The notes beneath the pieces were generated by a model. The model was not told the DNA's origin, did no database searches, and worked only from the letters and a program-made list of their open reading frames with translations. From positions 312,855,259-312,919,258 of the forward strand of contig NC_085140.1 in the NCBI RefSeq assembly GCF_024139115.2: a DNA stretch of 64,000 bases, read 5' to 3'. This stretch comes from Armigeres subalbatus. Taxonomy: Eukaryota > Arthropoda > Insecta > Diptera > Culicidae. Positions 54,141-64,000 of this stretch are shown here, piece after piece. Positions within the stretch are counted from its first letter, which is position 1; each line of letters begins with the position of its first letter. Both the position numbers and the translations under genes were made by a program.

Positions 54141-55689
54141 GGGGGAAATGCTTATCTAATCTTCCGGTCAATGTCATCATATAGTGCATATACTCCTGTA
54201 TATATACGATTGTGATGCATCACCAGTGCTACGATGTGCACGTATTACCTGGCAATCTAACTGCATTGATTGTCTGCCTTTTCAGAATTCCCAATAAGAT
54301 TCCGTTGAAATATCACAAATGATGGTAATTGTTTGTGGAAAGGGAAAGAAAAGTGCAGTGGGTACCGGCCAAGTTCCCCCTGGCGGTGCTAAAATGATAA
54401 GCGGGAACAATGCCTAATTTCATTCAAATCTTTTTGTATCATTAGTGATTAGCACACGTTATTATTTTATGTGGGGGGCAAGCATGGAACATATTTTTCA
54501 ACGCGGGTGTCAGGCGGCTGACCCATGCTCGACCAAAATAGTAAAATTTAGCTAGAATATTTTAATTTTTGTTTGATTGTTTTTATTTTGTTTTATTTTT
54601 TGCCAAATGATTAGGAGCTTATTTTCAGCATCACATAACGCAGGAGAGGGTAAAAAGTTTGTTTTGGAGCGATCATATAGCCTTTACCGTATAGAAAACC
54701 CCAAACAAGTGACGCGCTCGCGAGTGATTGTGGTATTTATTTATTTATTCATTGATCTATTTATTTATTGATTTATTTATTTATTTTATTTTATTTGTCC
54801 GGTGACGTGTATTATAGAAATTGAAGTGAATCATTGAAATTTGAGTGAAACGTTTGATGGAATGGAGAAAAGAGAAGAGTCATGTTCTTTGTGAAATGCA
54901 ACATATTTATACAACGCAAAAGGAAGTACTATTTCTATTACTATGTGTGATATGTGTTTAGGTAGATCAGCGCGTGATGAATATTTTCTGGTGGTGGTGC
55001 ATTTAGGCCGTTTACGTCACAGAGCTATTGAATTTTATATCAGAAATCGCGAAAATACTTGAAATAAAACTTTGTAAAATATTTAGTATAATTATCTTTA
55101 AAAGGCGTGGTTTGATTTTTGTATTCGTTGAACCTAGAAGAATCGTTTTGCTCACTGAGCAGAAAGTACAAATTTGGTAAATTTAGATTTGTTCAACGGA
55201 TAGTTGTTGATAGATTGAGGTTAAGAAATCGTCTGTAAATTATTTAAAAATAAACTGTAAATAAAATCGATATTAGCATACTCTTTTCGACAGCCGGCTG
55301 GCAAGAGTTTAAATAAAAAAGGTAAACAACATAGTCTGTGGATCGAATTGCCAGCTTGAGGCAAACCTCCATGACCTACCTTACCCTACCCAACCACAAA
55401 CTTCGTAGAATTTATGAGGGCGTCCCCAAGTCGGGGCCTCTCGTTAAGTAAGTTCTACATCAACCTTTCCTATCCTTTCCTATCCCTAGTTACGGTAAAT
55501 ATGGGCGTGGCCGGGAGTAGTAATCCTCATGCTTATGCCATTTTTATCTTAGATTGGAATCAAGGGTAACTCCCCACCTTGATTTCCGATAGCAATCTGG
55601 ATAAGGATTCCATAAGAAACATGAGTATCACTAGTGTCCAATCTACGAAGTATACCGTAACAACGCTAACGCTAACGCTAACGCTAACG
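54141..55689 (+). mobile_element. Retroposed LINE 3' segment with (CGCTAA)n tail and 24-bp target duplication
   Basis: The duplication at 54117-54140 and 55690-55713 (CTTGCAAGGTTGCGAACGTT plus GGAG) brackets the insert exactly. The right end is the hexamer array CGCTAACGCTAACGCTAA next to the duplication, as expected for the 3' tail of a target-primed insertion. The ~1.55 kb before it lacks any RT or other domain but includes an (ATTT)n run (54733-54798) and CCTTTCCTATCCTTTCC. Probably a 5'-truncated LINE consisting of 3' UTR only, or a non-autonomous partner. Family not determined. Confidence 0.8.
54733..54798. repeat. (ATTT)n simple repeat
   Basis: TATTTATTTATTTATTCATT type, internal to the retroposed segment. 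Confidence 0.9.
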
Positions 55690-55690
55690 C
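55661..55690 (+). repeat. (CGCTAA)n tail
   Basis: About 4.5 copies of the hexamer, acting as the 3' tail of the insertion at 54141-55689. Confidence 0.9.
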
Positions 55691-55713
55691 TTGCAAGGTT
55701 GCGAACGTTGGAG

Positions 55714-56679
55714 CAGTTCGTTAAATATTGACTTTGAATGCTCCAGGGGGTGCCTGACTGGCATACGAATTTAACGACAGTGAACGCACGCGGAACAAAT
55801 TCTGCCTAAAAAAACGTTTTGTTTCAAGCTAAAAAGGTGTGGTGGGAAGATATGTTTCAACAAAGATTCTACCAAATTAAGACGATAATTGTGCAACACA
55901 TTATACGCAATTTAAAATTCTTCAAATAGTACATTTTCTGGTGCTTTAAAGCGTTTACATGAAACGACTGTCAGACTTTGTTAATATTCTGAATAAGAAC
56001 CTAACAAAACCCATGTATAATTTTGGCATGCAGAACTGCCCGATACAGGTAGAATCGTAAGAAAAAATGAAACCCGCTGGTTAGTTGTAGTACATAAACA
56101 TAATTAATGTTTTCGACCTCAAAACCTCTCTCTCTCCCGAGCAGAAATCATCTTGTTCAATTGGATTTTTTTTATATAAAAGTGCCAAGGATAACAGGAA
56201 TAATTATGTGGAATAAAACAATTATTTTAATACTATTGAAAAGTTTGGTATTTACAAAGCTCTACCCCAATCGCTCAGATTGACGAACTGAGGTGATGCT
56301 TGCATGCGTATGCAGTGCAAACAAATCACATTTATTTAAGACATTTATTCCTCATCAATGTACTCCCAACAAGTGTGATTCGAAGGGCAGCTTTCTCGCA
56401 ACAAATGTAATACGAAGATCATTGCCCAGATTTGTCATTGCGTTCTGGACTTTCTGCCAAATCATTGTTTTACCTAAGGATCAAGGCTTTTTTTAATTGT
56501 TGCAAAATTTTGCTGAAAAAATATTATTCAATTTTTTGACGTTGTACTCAGTTCCTACCCTAATCAAATTGACCGTTTTTATAATGGGTTTTATAGCATA
56601 CTTGAAGCAGATTTCTATGTCACCAAGAGTGTAACAAAACCTCAATTGTTACCTAGATAGTATCTTTGCCGCAATCCCG
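55714..56679. other. AT-rich DNA with a repeat family A fragment
   Basis: CGCTCAGATTGACGAACTGA followed by GGTGATGCTTGCATG near 56270-56300 is a diverged piece of family A. The rest holds nothing recognisable. Confidence 0.5.
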
Positions 56680-56681
56680 TA

Positions 56682-58060
56682 AGGTACCCCGGGGCAAGTG
56701 GGACCTAAAAAAACGCTAGTTCAACAAAATTGTTTACGCATACTAAGAAAACAGGGTATTTCAGGACATTAACCACGGATACATCATTATATGCTTCCGT
56801 TTTTGAAGTGTGGACGTGTTGTAAGCCATTTATTCAGTTACAAAAAAATTTGGTAGTGACAGAAATAAATTTACCTGTGGGACCCACTCACCCCTTCAAA
56901 CGGGGCAAGTGGGACCTATTCTGCTTTATACTGTCGAACGAAACTAATATGAAGAATGTAGATAAAATGTTCATGTAGTTTCTGAGTCGTAGTATATCAG
57001 ATCATGGATGGAGGTTTATTGCTTGTCAGACTTTTGTTTTTGCAAAAAGAAAGGGTTTACAATGTTAGCAGATGTAAAAAAAAGTCGATTCACTGTTTAA
57101 TTGGCTATTGACTGGCTTTCCATTAGCTATTAGCTTACTTTCTTACCAAATGTGTTAGATGGAAAAGATAAGCAAATCTTTGTTCACCTTTCGAATAAAT
57201 GTTTATCTGTTTAGAACACAAATTATTACATAAATTAGAACCTCGAAAGAAACGTTTTTATTCAGGCGATGCGCAGTGTTGTAAATTTGTAGTAGAACAA
57301 AATGGCCAATTTATGTCCTAAGCACTTTATTTATCTAAAAATCTGATGCGAAGTTTAAAAATAACAAAACACAAGACAAAACCTATTGATCTATTGTAAA
57401 ATAAATAGATTATTTGCACTGTAAATGGAAAATTTCACATAGTTATAAGCATTGCTCTTTTCCATGAGGAGATAATTTTCAGAAAGTAAAATACACATTT
57501 GGTAAATCAACTGTACACTACTTCTTAACAACGAAAATAAATATATCCACTGCATTTGATTCAGATCCACATGATATATGATTGTCGAAGTTATTTTAAC
57601 TAGACAACAATCTAAAAACAGGTAAAATGGCTCTATCGAGAATGTTGTTCAAATATGTCCCACTTGCCCCATCTATGTTAAAACTCAAGGGCAAGTGAAA
57701 ATTGCAGATTCTGGCTTTGATCAAAACTTTTAAATCGTTTTCGATATCACACAATTATTCAATTGCTCAAAATATTCACTTTCCACATCAATGATGAATT
57801 TAAAAACGACTGTTTTGTTGGAAATCCGTTGAATTAAAATAAAAGTAATAGCTTTTGCCTGTAGTTTAAACTCATGATAAAACAATACCATTAGTATGGT
57901 GCCGCTAATGGTCTTTATTCCAAATATTTTTGTGTCAGGTGAATTCGTTGATAGTTCTGCTTCATCTTTCTAGAACATAGTTACCATTAACAACGGTCAT
58001 GGATTAATCGGCAGCCATAGTACCCACTTACCCCGTATTTTCACTTGCCCCGGGGTACCT
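56682..58060. mobile_element. 1.38-kb non-autonomous DNA transposon in TA
   Basis: The ends AGGTACCCCGGGGCAAGTG and its exact inverse (CACTTGCCCCGGGGTACCT) lie next to TA at 56680-56681 and 58061-58062. GGGGCAAGTGGGACCTA recurs inside near 56903, and its inverse TCCCACTTGCCCC near 57657, plus further CCCACTTACCCC near 58023. These are subterminal repeats that may be transposase sites. The interior is AT-rich with only an 82-codon frame lacking a domain. A Tc1/mariner relationship is inferred from the TA duplication. Confidence 0.88.
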
Positions 58061-58099
58061 TACTTGATTATGGACAACATATCTCTCGATATCAGTCTG

Positions 58100-58250
58100 C
58101 TTGTCGGACTCTATTCCGCTAATATGTTGAACATCATTCAACGAAATCTTATCGCATAACATACCTTATCACAAACATAATTGACGTGGCTCGAAAAATT
58201 GAGTTTATCGTCAACCATTACGTTTAGACGCTTAGATGATCCTACCGACT
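58100..58250 (-). pseudogene. R1-like LINE RT fragment
   Basis: The minus strand reads SKRLNVMVDDKLNFSSHVNY then VCDKVCYAIR, matching the post-catalytic RT block seen at 46837 (LEVMIDDRLNFNTHIDYSCE). It ends in a stop after about 45 residues. Only this short piece is recognisable. Confidence 0.7.
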
Positions 58251-58319
58251 TCACTGTGCATATCCTATCCTAATATCAGCCTGTTGCAACCCATACTATA
58301 GGGCTCTGGAAACTCTTAT

Positions 58320-58660
58320 CGAAATTGGTCAGATCCACTGCCGGGACTAGTTGAGCAGATCCTGGCATGCGAACGCAATGGCTCCGAGTCGTCGGGGCAC
58401 AATTGAACCGGCAACTATCTCAACCTGCAATCTTGACATTAATGTCGGCACTCGTCTGGTCACCCGTTGAGGTCGATCGTCGGTTGCAAGGGAGCTTGCA
58501 ACGTTATGGAACTCCTCGTCGGAGTAGGATTGATCCACCATCGGGGACTATCCGAGTAGTATCGATTGAAGCGGGAGCAAAACGGCTCAATGACATGGGA
58601 AATCGGTTCTCGGAGTAGGGTAGATCTACCACCGGAGACTATTTGAGCAGATAGCAGTCA
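58320..58660. repeat. LINE 3' UTR-like repeats
   Basis: A ~35-bp motif of the type GATCCACCATCGGGGACTAT followed by a CCGAGTAG-like block appears three times (about 58328, 58529, 58620). Together with the RT fragment just before it, this looks like debris of an R1-like element. Confidence 0.5.
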
Positions 58661-58713
58661 CGTCAGGAGCTGAGTGGGTTAAAAATAAGTAGTGGTGCTG
58701 AATGGCAGGAGTA

Positions 58714-59042
58714 CAGGCTAAAAATGAACTACTCAAAATTGAGTCGAACCCGACTCATTTTCATTAAAAACGGGACAACTCAAAATTTGAGTAAAAGATA
58801 CTACTTCAATAAAATGATGATTTCGCGAAAGTTAAGCTTGGCCTTTCATCAATTTTTAATACGACAGATGCGAATCAAGTTTATCTATCTATCTAAGTGC
58901 ATTTTACGGCAAACAGACTCCTAGTTTAAGTGCAATCATCATTTTATTGAAGTAGTATCTTTTACTCAAATTTTGAGTTGTCCCGTTTTTAATGAAACTG
59001 AGTCGGATTCGACTCAATTTTGAGTAGTTCATTTTTAGCGTG
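58714..59042. mobile_element. Foldback MITE with ~110-bp inverted arms in TA
   Basis: The arms share GCTAAAAATGAACTACTCAA, AACGGGACAACTCAAAATTT and GATACTACTTCAATAAAATG in inverse order, with a handful of differences. TA lies at 58712-58713 and 59043-59044, with terminal CAGGCT and AGCGTG (inverse CACGCT). The CA(C/G)...TAAAAAT terminus is like that of the MITE at 29882. Non-coding. Confidence 0.92.
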
Positions 59043-59044
59043 TA

Positions 59045-59445
59045 AGAGAGTCTAAGGGCTCAAGGGCACACAAACTAGGGAGCCAAACAGCTCAGAAGGA
59101 AGAACATCGTAGGGAGGCATCGTAAAGTGGATAGCGTTGGAAAGAGAATATTGAATTCAGTCTTTTCCCTTGAACTTAATATCCAAATCATGAATATAAA
59201 ATCATGAAAGAATAAATAATACAAAAATGGTAAATATTCCCGACAGGATATTGACTTTAGCGAACCCCTCTAACAGAGTATGGTGAATCTTAATCCCAAT
59301 CCATTTCTTCGAAAGACATTTCGTAGAATGACTTTCAGTCGTATGACATTTGGTAGAAACGGCAATACGTCGAATGGACATTTAGAGAAAAGAAGATTTT
59401 AGAATAGAGATCCTTCGTACATTTGGTCGAATGGACCATAGGGTC
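59045..59445. other. Spacer with degenerate GTCGAATGGACA words
   Basis: Between 59310 and 59440, ATTTCGTAGAATGAC, ATTTGGTAGAAACG and TTTGGTCGAATGGAC form a very degraded minisatellite reminiscent of the foldback-element arms. Nothing else seen. Confidence 0.4.
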
Positions 59446-60927
59446 ATAGGGCTGCAAAATTATGGGTTGACATCAAGGAAGGAGCGCCCAACAGAGTTCT
59501 GGTCCCCACAAGTTCCTATCTCACGCTTCCACGGGTCGTCCGATGACAAAAGACCGCCAGCTAAGGGTTGTGTACTTAGTTGGCAGTGCAGCCTGGGCAT
59601 TGTTGTCCTTCTGACATCAGCTAGAGTGATAAGGTACGCCTCGAGCGTCTGTTCACCAGGAGGTGCGGCTCAAACAGCGTCTGCCTGGTACCCAGCGGCA
59701 GATTAAGAAAATGCTGTATCGCGTCAGCTATACCTAAGGTGGTAGCCCCACCAGCGCGATGTAGGTAACGCGACCCCGACAAGGTAGCTTATTGAAGCCT
59801 CTCAAATACCACGAAAAATGGAGATAGAAGAAAAAGAGAACGTTATTTTTGGCAACCGTCCCGGAAACGAAATAAGGACTATGATTGGAAACTCGGCATC
59901 TGAAATGTCAGGACCCTAAATGAACCTGGACGAGTGAGCCTTCTGGATTGTGAGTTGATTTCGTAGTGATGGGCAAGCAGATGAAGCGAGTGATGCGGTG
60001 GAAACCCATTAGCGAACGAATCCGTGTTTTGAGGATGCGGGCAAATTCTTCAATTACAGCCGAATCAACGTTTACGCACCGAAAAACGATAAATCCGACG
60101 ACGTGAAGGACACGTTTTATGAATGCCTTGATAAAGCCTATGAAGAGTGCCCAAAGCATGACGTGAAAATTGTTATCGGAGACGCTGACGCTCAGGTCGG
60201 TAGAGAGGACTTTTTCCGTCCCATAATTGGTAGGGAGAGTTCTCACTCCGCTACCAATGACAACGGCCTACGGCTAGTAAATTTCGCTGCTGCCAGAGGG
60301 ATGGCCATCAGTAGCACCTACTTCGCACGAAAGAATGTCCGAAAGCATACCTGGAGACACCTAAATGGTGAAACTTGCAATCAGATAGACCATGTTCTGG
60401 TGGATGGGCGCCATTTCTCGGATGTTATTGCTGTGCGGACATTCAGAGGCCCGAATATTGACTCTGATCACTATCTCGTTGTCAGTAAAATTCGATCACG
60501 GTTGTCAACTGTATCGAACGAAAGATCACAGCGAACAATGCGTTACAATATCCAGCGATTGTCGGCGAAAGGAATATCGGCTGAGTATCGCCAGAAGCTG
60601 AACGAACGGATAAGTGCAATCAACGTTAGCGACAACATCAACGATCTATGGGAGTCAAGCCATGGAGCGGTGAGCACAACAGCACGAGAAGTGGTAGGCA
60701 CTGCACAGAGGCGACCCAGCACGGGTTGGTTCGTTGTTGAGTTTCAGAGAGTAACAGACGAGAAGAACGTTGTCAGAAGCCCGATGTTGGTGTCGGGAAC
60801 TCGATCGAATAGAGATCGGTACAAGGAAGCAAGAGCAGCCAAAAAACGAACCCTCCGCATGAAGAAGAAAGAATATGAAGCAACACAAATCAAGCGTATA
60901 TGCTTTCAGCAACTTAATTGTGACTGA
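59446..60927 (+). mobile_element. RTE-like LINE, 3' truncated, with the shared leader
   Basis: The leader 59446-59635 matches 16604-16795. It is followed by a second leader part (GGTGGTAGCCCCACC..., about 59740) and then the endonuclease frame. Sequence after the linker (about 60927) is unrelated, so RT and the 3' end are missing. The element cannot move by itself. Confidence 0.75.
60027..60927 (+). pseudogene. RTE-like endonuclease with linker
   Basis: The frame contains FNYSRINVYAPKND (the N-x-H/Y-x-P element), VKIVIGDADAQVGRED (GDxN changed to GDAD), NQIDHVLVDGRH and NIDSDHYLVVSK. A linker typical of RTE proteins follows (RYNIQRLSAKGISAEYRQKL ... NDLWESSHGAVSTTA). It is open for 274 codons from 60103 and closes at 60925 after a lysine/arginine-rich stretch. 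The N-to-D change in GDxN would probably impair catalysis. Earlier parts (LGTWN, LQE) are not in frame. Confidence 0.85.
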
Positions 60928-61859
60928 TACTGGTCACATATAAGTTATCGTAATCTATCTGTAGCATGTGTGCTGCTCAGGAAGTGAGGCCTTGGAAAGG
61001 TAAAATGCGTGAACGGTACCCGTTATTTCTTGTCAAAAAAAATAACTTCAATTGGGTCCTAAAATGAAGAATCGATATTCGATTCTTTTTTGTTCAAAGA
61101 ACGATGAAGTCAAATATCCTGAGCGCGTCGGATTTTTTTGATGCAGAAGACGAAAGAAACATTGTTAAATTTAAAATTTTAAAATGGATGTAAAAAGGCT
61201 TCCTTGACATTTTCGGTCTTGTTTGACGTACAGAATAAAGTGGTTTAATTTGGGTTTAAACGCAATAGCAAAACACCACAGGGGCAGTTGACTCACACGC
61301 CCGTTTCAAATTACTGACTGAGAGACTGATAGACTGAGACTGAGACTGAGTGAAATTGTATTGCCGTATTTTTTTCCTCACGAAAATCTTACTAATTTTT
61401 CGTAAAAAGTGGAACTACTCAAAATTTGGTAATGCTTGCAGCGGTACACTATCAGCAACGGTTGCGGTCGTCGGAGGTGATTGCTGCAGGAAATTCTATT
61501 CTGACGGTAGCGGATTAAGAGAGGGTAATACTAATATTTTGAAGTAAGTCACAAAGTAAAATTACAAATCAAGAACAACATTTTAAAAACTCAAACCCGA
61601 CTTAATCCACCTACAGTGAACGCAACCCTTCTTACACTTTTGAATGGTTGTGTGTGCCCAGTGCATAATACAATTTCTATGCATATGACCTTCAATTGAG
61701 TATAAAATAACTGATATCATCATGCTTTTATCGATTTCAAAATAAAAAAAGGGATATTTCTGGAAATTTAACAATTTTTAAAAAATACAAAAAGACTGCA
61801 GATTTGATTTGCCGCCTTAAATGGCAATATTACAGCTTCTGTTTAAGCCCAAAAGAGTT
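60928..61859. other. Intergenic DNA, nothing recognised
   Basis: AT-rich, with a short GACTGAGACTGAGACTGAG run near 61325 and an ATCGATATTCGAT palindrome near 61070. No gene seen. Confidence 0.5.
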
Positions 61860-62613
61860 CAAATCGGGTCATAGACGGCTGAGATATTGGTGTGACAATT
61901 CTTCATTAGTAGTCTGAAAATATGTCTCATATTGGTATTTCACAGATATCTCTGAAACCGAATTTCCAATTGCAGAAAAAATGAATGGGTCCAATGACAA
62001 AACATAGCTTTCGTTTAAAGGTAAAATCGCACAAATCGGTCCAAGGACGACTGAGATCTTGATGGGACATATTTTACCAATGGGTGAAGGTGATACGTCT
62101 AATGCTTTATGTTCGTATTTCAGAGATATCTCCGGAACCCAATGTCTAATTGCAAAAACAAAATACAATGGGTTCAATGGCAAAGTCATAGCTTTCGTTT
62201 AAAGATAAAATCATGCAAATTGGTTTACAGACGGCTGAGATATTCATGTGACATTATTATGTTAGTTTTCTGAAAATGCACTTCATGTTCGTATTTCTCA
62301 CATATCTCTGAAACCAAATGTCCGATTGCAAAAAAAATTGAACTCGTACAATGACAAAGTCATAGCTTTCGTTTAGTGTTAAAATCGTGCAAATCGGTCC
62401 ACGGACGGCTGAGATCTTGATGTGAGATTTTTGTAACGCACACACATACGCACACACGCACACACACACACACACACACACATACATACATGTGCTCAGT
62501 TCGTCGAGCTGAGTTGATTGGTATATACGACTTGTGTCTCCGAGCCTCGGATAAAAAGTCGGTTTTTCAAGCGATCTTTATACCCTTCTTAGGGTGTAAG
62601 AAGGGTAAAAGGC
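61860..62613 (-). repeat. Repeat family B: three ~175-bp tandem units, CA microsatellite, 5' hairpin
   Basis: On the minus strand it starts GCCTTTTACCCTTCTTACAC (hairpin with CCTAAGAAGGG) and passes GGCTCGGAGACACAAG and CAACTCAGCTCGACGAACTG. It then enters a (GT)n microsatellite (about 62433-62490 on the plus strand) and three tandem units marked by GACGGCTGAGAT near 61873, 62046, 62230 and 62404. The first 130 bp are laid out like family A at 9374, so the two families share a head but have different bodies. Non-coding. Confidence 0.75.
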
Positions 62614-62730
62614 GTAACAAACAGAATTTATTGTTTCTAGTACCTTGTCTACAGCCATATACATAGACAAAGAATTGGAAAGCATAAATTTTGGCTGTTA
62701 CGTCCTTTTCAAATGTTGGACTTGACATAA

Positions 62731-63231
62731 TATCCAGCTTTCCACGCTCGGTAATGGCGGCTTGTCGGGGTGTAAAAATCAATCGGTCACTGTACTTTTT
62801 GACACTAGTTGGAGGAAAGCTCACTGGCGTTCCTGGGAGAGGGGAAGTGAAAAAGGCCTTATCGTCAGTGGTTCTTCCTCCAGCTACACAGAAAAAAAAT
62901 CCGTGGTAAAAACTACTATTTTGTAGACTACGCTATGTTTTTAAAGCTACCATGAAATTTCAGTAAATTTTACCATGGTATAAGAGAAATTCACCACTGT
63001 TTCAGTTCATGTGACAACATTCCGCATGGGCCACAGTTGATTTTCACTGCGCGCATGGTAAAATCAAACAGGTTTGTTATCTGCTGAAAATCGTCGGTGC
63101 ATATTCTTAAAATAACCCTGGGAATGTTAGTTTCGACTGCAATATTTTGTTGCGTGTAGTGCCAAAAGTACAGTAACTGATTGATTTTTACACACCAAAA
63201 AGCCGCTATTACCTAGCGTGGAAAGCTGGAT
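62731..63231. mobile_element. ~500-bp element with ~82-bp inverted arms
   Basis: TATCCAGCTTTCCACGCT at the left end is inverted at the right (AGCGTGGAAAGCTGGATA). Further in, GTGTAAAAATCAATCGGTCA and its inverse near 63170 also pair. Arms are about 85 percent alike by eye. The middle includes a CTACACAGAAAAAAAATCC stretch that may be another small insertion. No target duplication found. Confidence 0.65.
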
Positions 63232-63239
63232 ACTTTACA

Positions 63240-64000
63240 TCCCAAGTAACATTTTAAGTTTTATAACGCCCTTGAAGTCCATAATTTACTCTTCAAGAGT
63301 GTTATGAAGCCAGCATAAAACCAGAATATTACCAGGGATACAACGTAGTTCAACGTCTCCTTTGCGTACAACCCGATTGGGCTGCCCGGTGGCATCCCTA
63401 TCTCACACAATACACGCTTACCTGAAATCACTCAGTCGCTGGGTCCTTTTTTACCCGGATTTTTCTGATATTAGCAGTTGTCAAAATCTGGGTATGTCAA
63501 CAAAATAGACCTGAGTCAGACGAACCCGAAATCTGGTTAACCGGGGACTTAAACATTTTCGGATGTATCAACATGGCGTCGACCGGCGTCGAAGTCGCAT
63601 GTCAGAATAAATGTTAGGATTTTTCGCAGAATGCAGCAAGAAACAGGTAAGAAGTGTTGAATTTATCGTGGCGGGGCAAGGTCGGCACAGCCGGCAAATG
63701 ATATGCGTTGAGGAATTTGTTTTATGTAATATTTTTTACACAATAATAATTTTCTAAAGCGAAAAGAGCTGGATACCGGCTACCCAGATTTTTTCGCCTG
63801 TACGGTTACCCAGATTTGAGTCAAGGTACCCTTACCCATATTAGAGTAACCACGGTTTTGCCGAATCTGGGACACTTTGACATAATTTTGGATAGATCCA
63901 CGTTAGCGTGTAGGATTGTTTTGCAGCCAACATTGCGCAACCGTATCCCACTGACAGTTTTGTATCCTAATGAGAATTAAATGTGATTTACACTGTAAAC
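63240..64000. other. Intergenic DNA with a small hairpin repeat
   Basis: TTTTATAACGCCCTTGAAG near 63262 and CTTCAAGAGTGTTATGAAG near 63291 form a hairpin that may be the core of a small MITE. Several ACCCAGATT/AATCTGGGT words occur between 63440 and 63870. No gene seen up to the window end. Confidence 0.45.

Noticed and set aside
63440..63900. MITE with ACCCAGATT words as termini
   Set aside because: The words recur but no consistent inverted pair or duplication could be aligned.
1..64000. Endogenous viral elements or piRNA cluster
   Set aside because: Aedes genomes often carry these, so I looked for flavivirus- or rhabdovirus-like frames and LTR retroelement pol motifs; none were recognisable. 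The transposon density alone does not show a piRNA cluster.
1..64000. CRISPR array, operon or prokaryotic gene structure
   Set aside because: Tandem arrays here have no regular spacer-repeat layout, and splice-type, SINE and LINE features show the DNA is from an animal nucleus.

Overview
The window looks like nuclear DNA from a culicine mosquito, most likely Aedes (inference). It is AT-rich, almost free of host coding sequence, and packed with decayed non-LTR retrotransposons, tRNA-derived SINEs, TA-flanked MITEs, Helitron ends and foldback elements. I found no complete host protein gene, rRNA, functional tRNA, CRISPR array or viral insertion. The only host-like signals are three or four GC-richer, little-repeated blocks (about 2.7-3.2, 4.1-4.6, 12.8-15.4 and 23.9-24.5 kb). 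One of them carries a strong minus-strand splice donor at 12780/12781, so it may be a 5' UTR exon and promoter of a large-intron gene.

Layout. 0-1.7 kb: a LINE leader, degenerate tandem units and a four-unit array of about 151 bp. 1.7-16 kb: mostly single-copy AT-rich sequence with scattered MITEs, a hairpin element with 11-bp target duplications (7863-8095), a foldback element with minisatellite arms (8102-8571), a SINE (11418-11697) and the host-like block. 15.8-21.3 kb: a nest, with an R1-like LINE inside a terminal-inverted-repeat element and its ORF1 split by a 1.86-kb insertion flanked by CCGG. 22-25 kb: a SINE, a promoter-like block and a second hairpin element. 25.8-33.6 kb: two RTE-clade LINEs, one a deletion derivative with a fused open frame, the other long but broken by a MITE and a 0.55-kb insertion. 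28.8-36.1 kb: a duplicated 0.65-0.7-kb repeat and a 24-bp minisatellite. 38.8-43.5 kb: a composite SINE, then a Helitron 3' end that took in a MITE and later an I-like RT/RNase H LINE (15-bp target duplication). 43.6-45.3 kb: a Helitron 5' end, a SINE, a second foldback element and a MITE. 45.6-52.6 kb: two minus-strand LINEs head to tail (R1-like, then CR1/L2/Jockey-like), the first interrupted by a 1.67-kb element. 52.8-64 kb: SINE, LINE-tail, MITE and RTE remnants and microsatellite-bearing repeats.

How it fits together. These are selfish elements at different stages of decay. Insertion boundaries can often be read directly from target-site duplications or from an uninterrupted paralogue in the same window, giving relative ages: Helitron before MITE and LINE; RTE before MITE; R1-like ORF1 before the CCGG-flanked insertion. 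No autonomous element looks intact. Family assignments come from recognised protein motifs and terminal structure. Clade names are inference, because no database search was possible.
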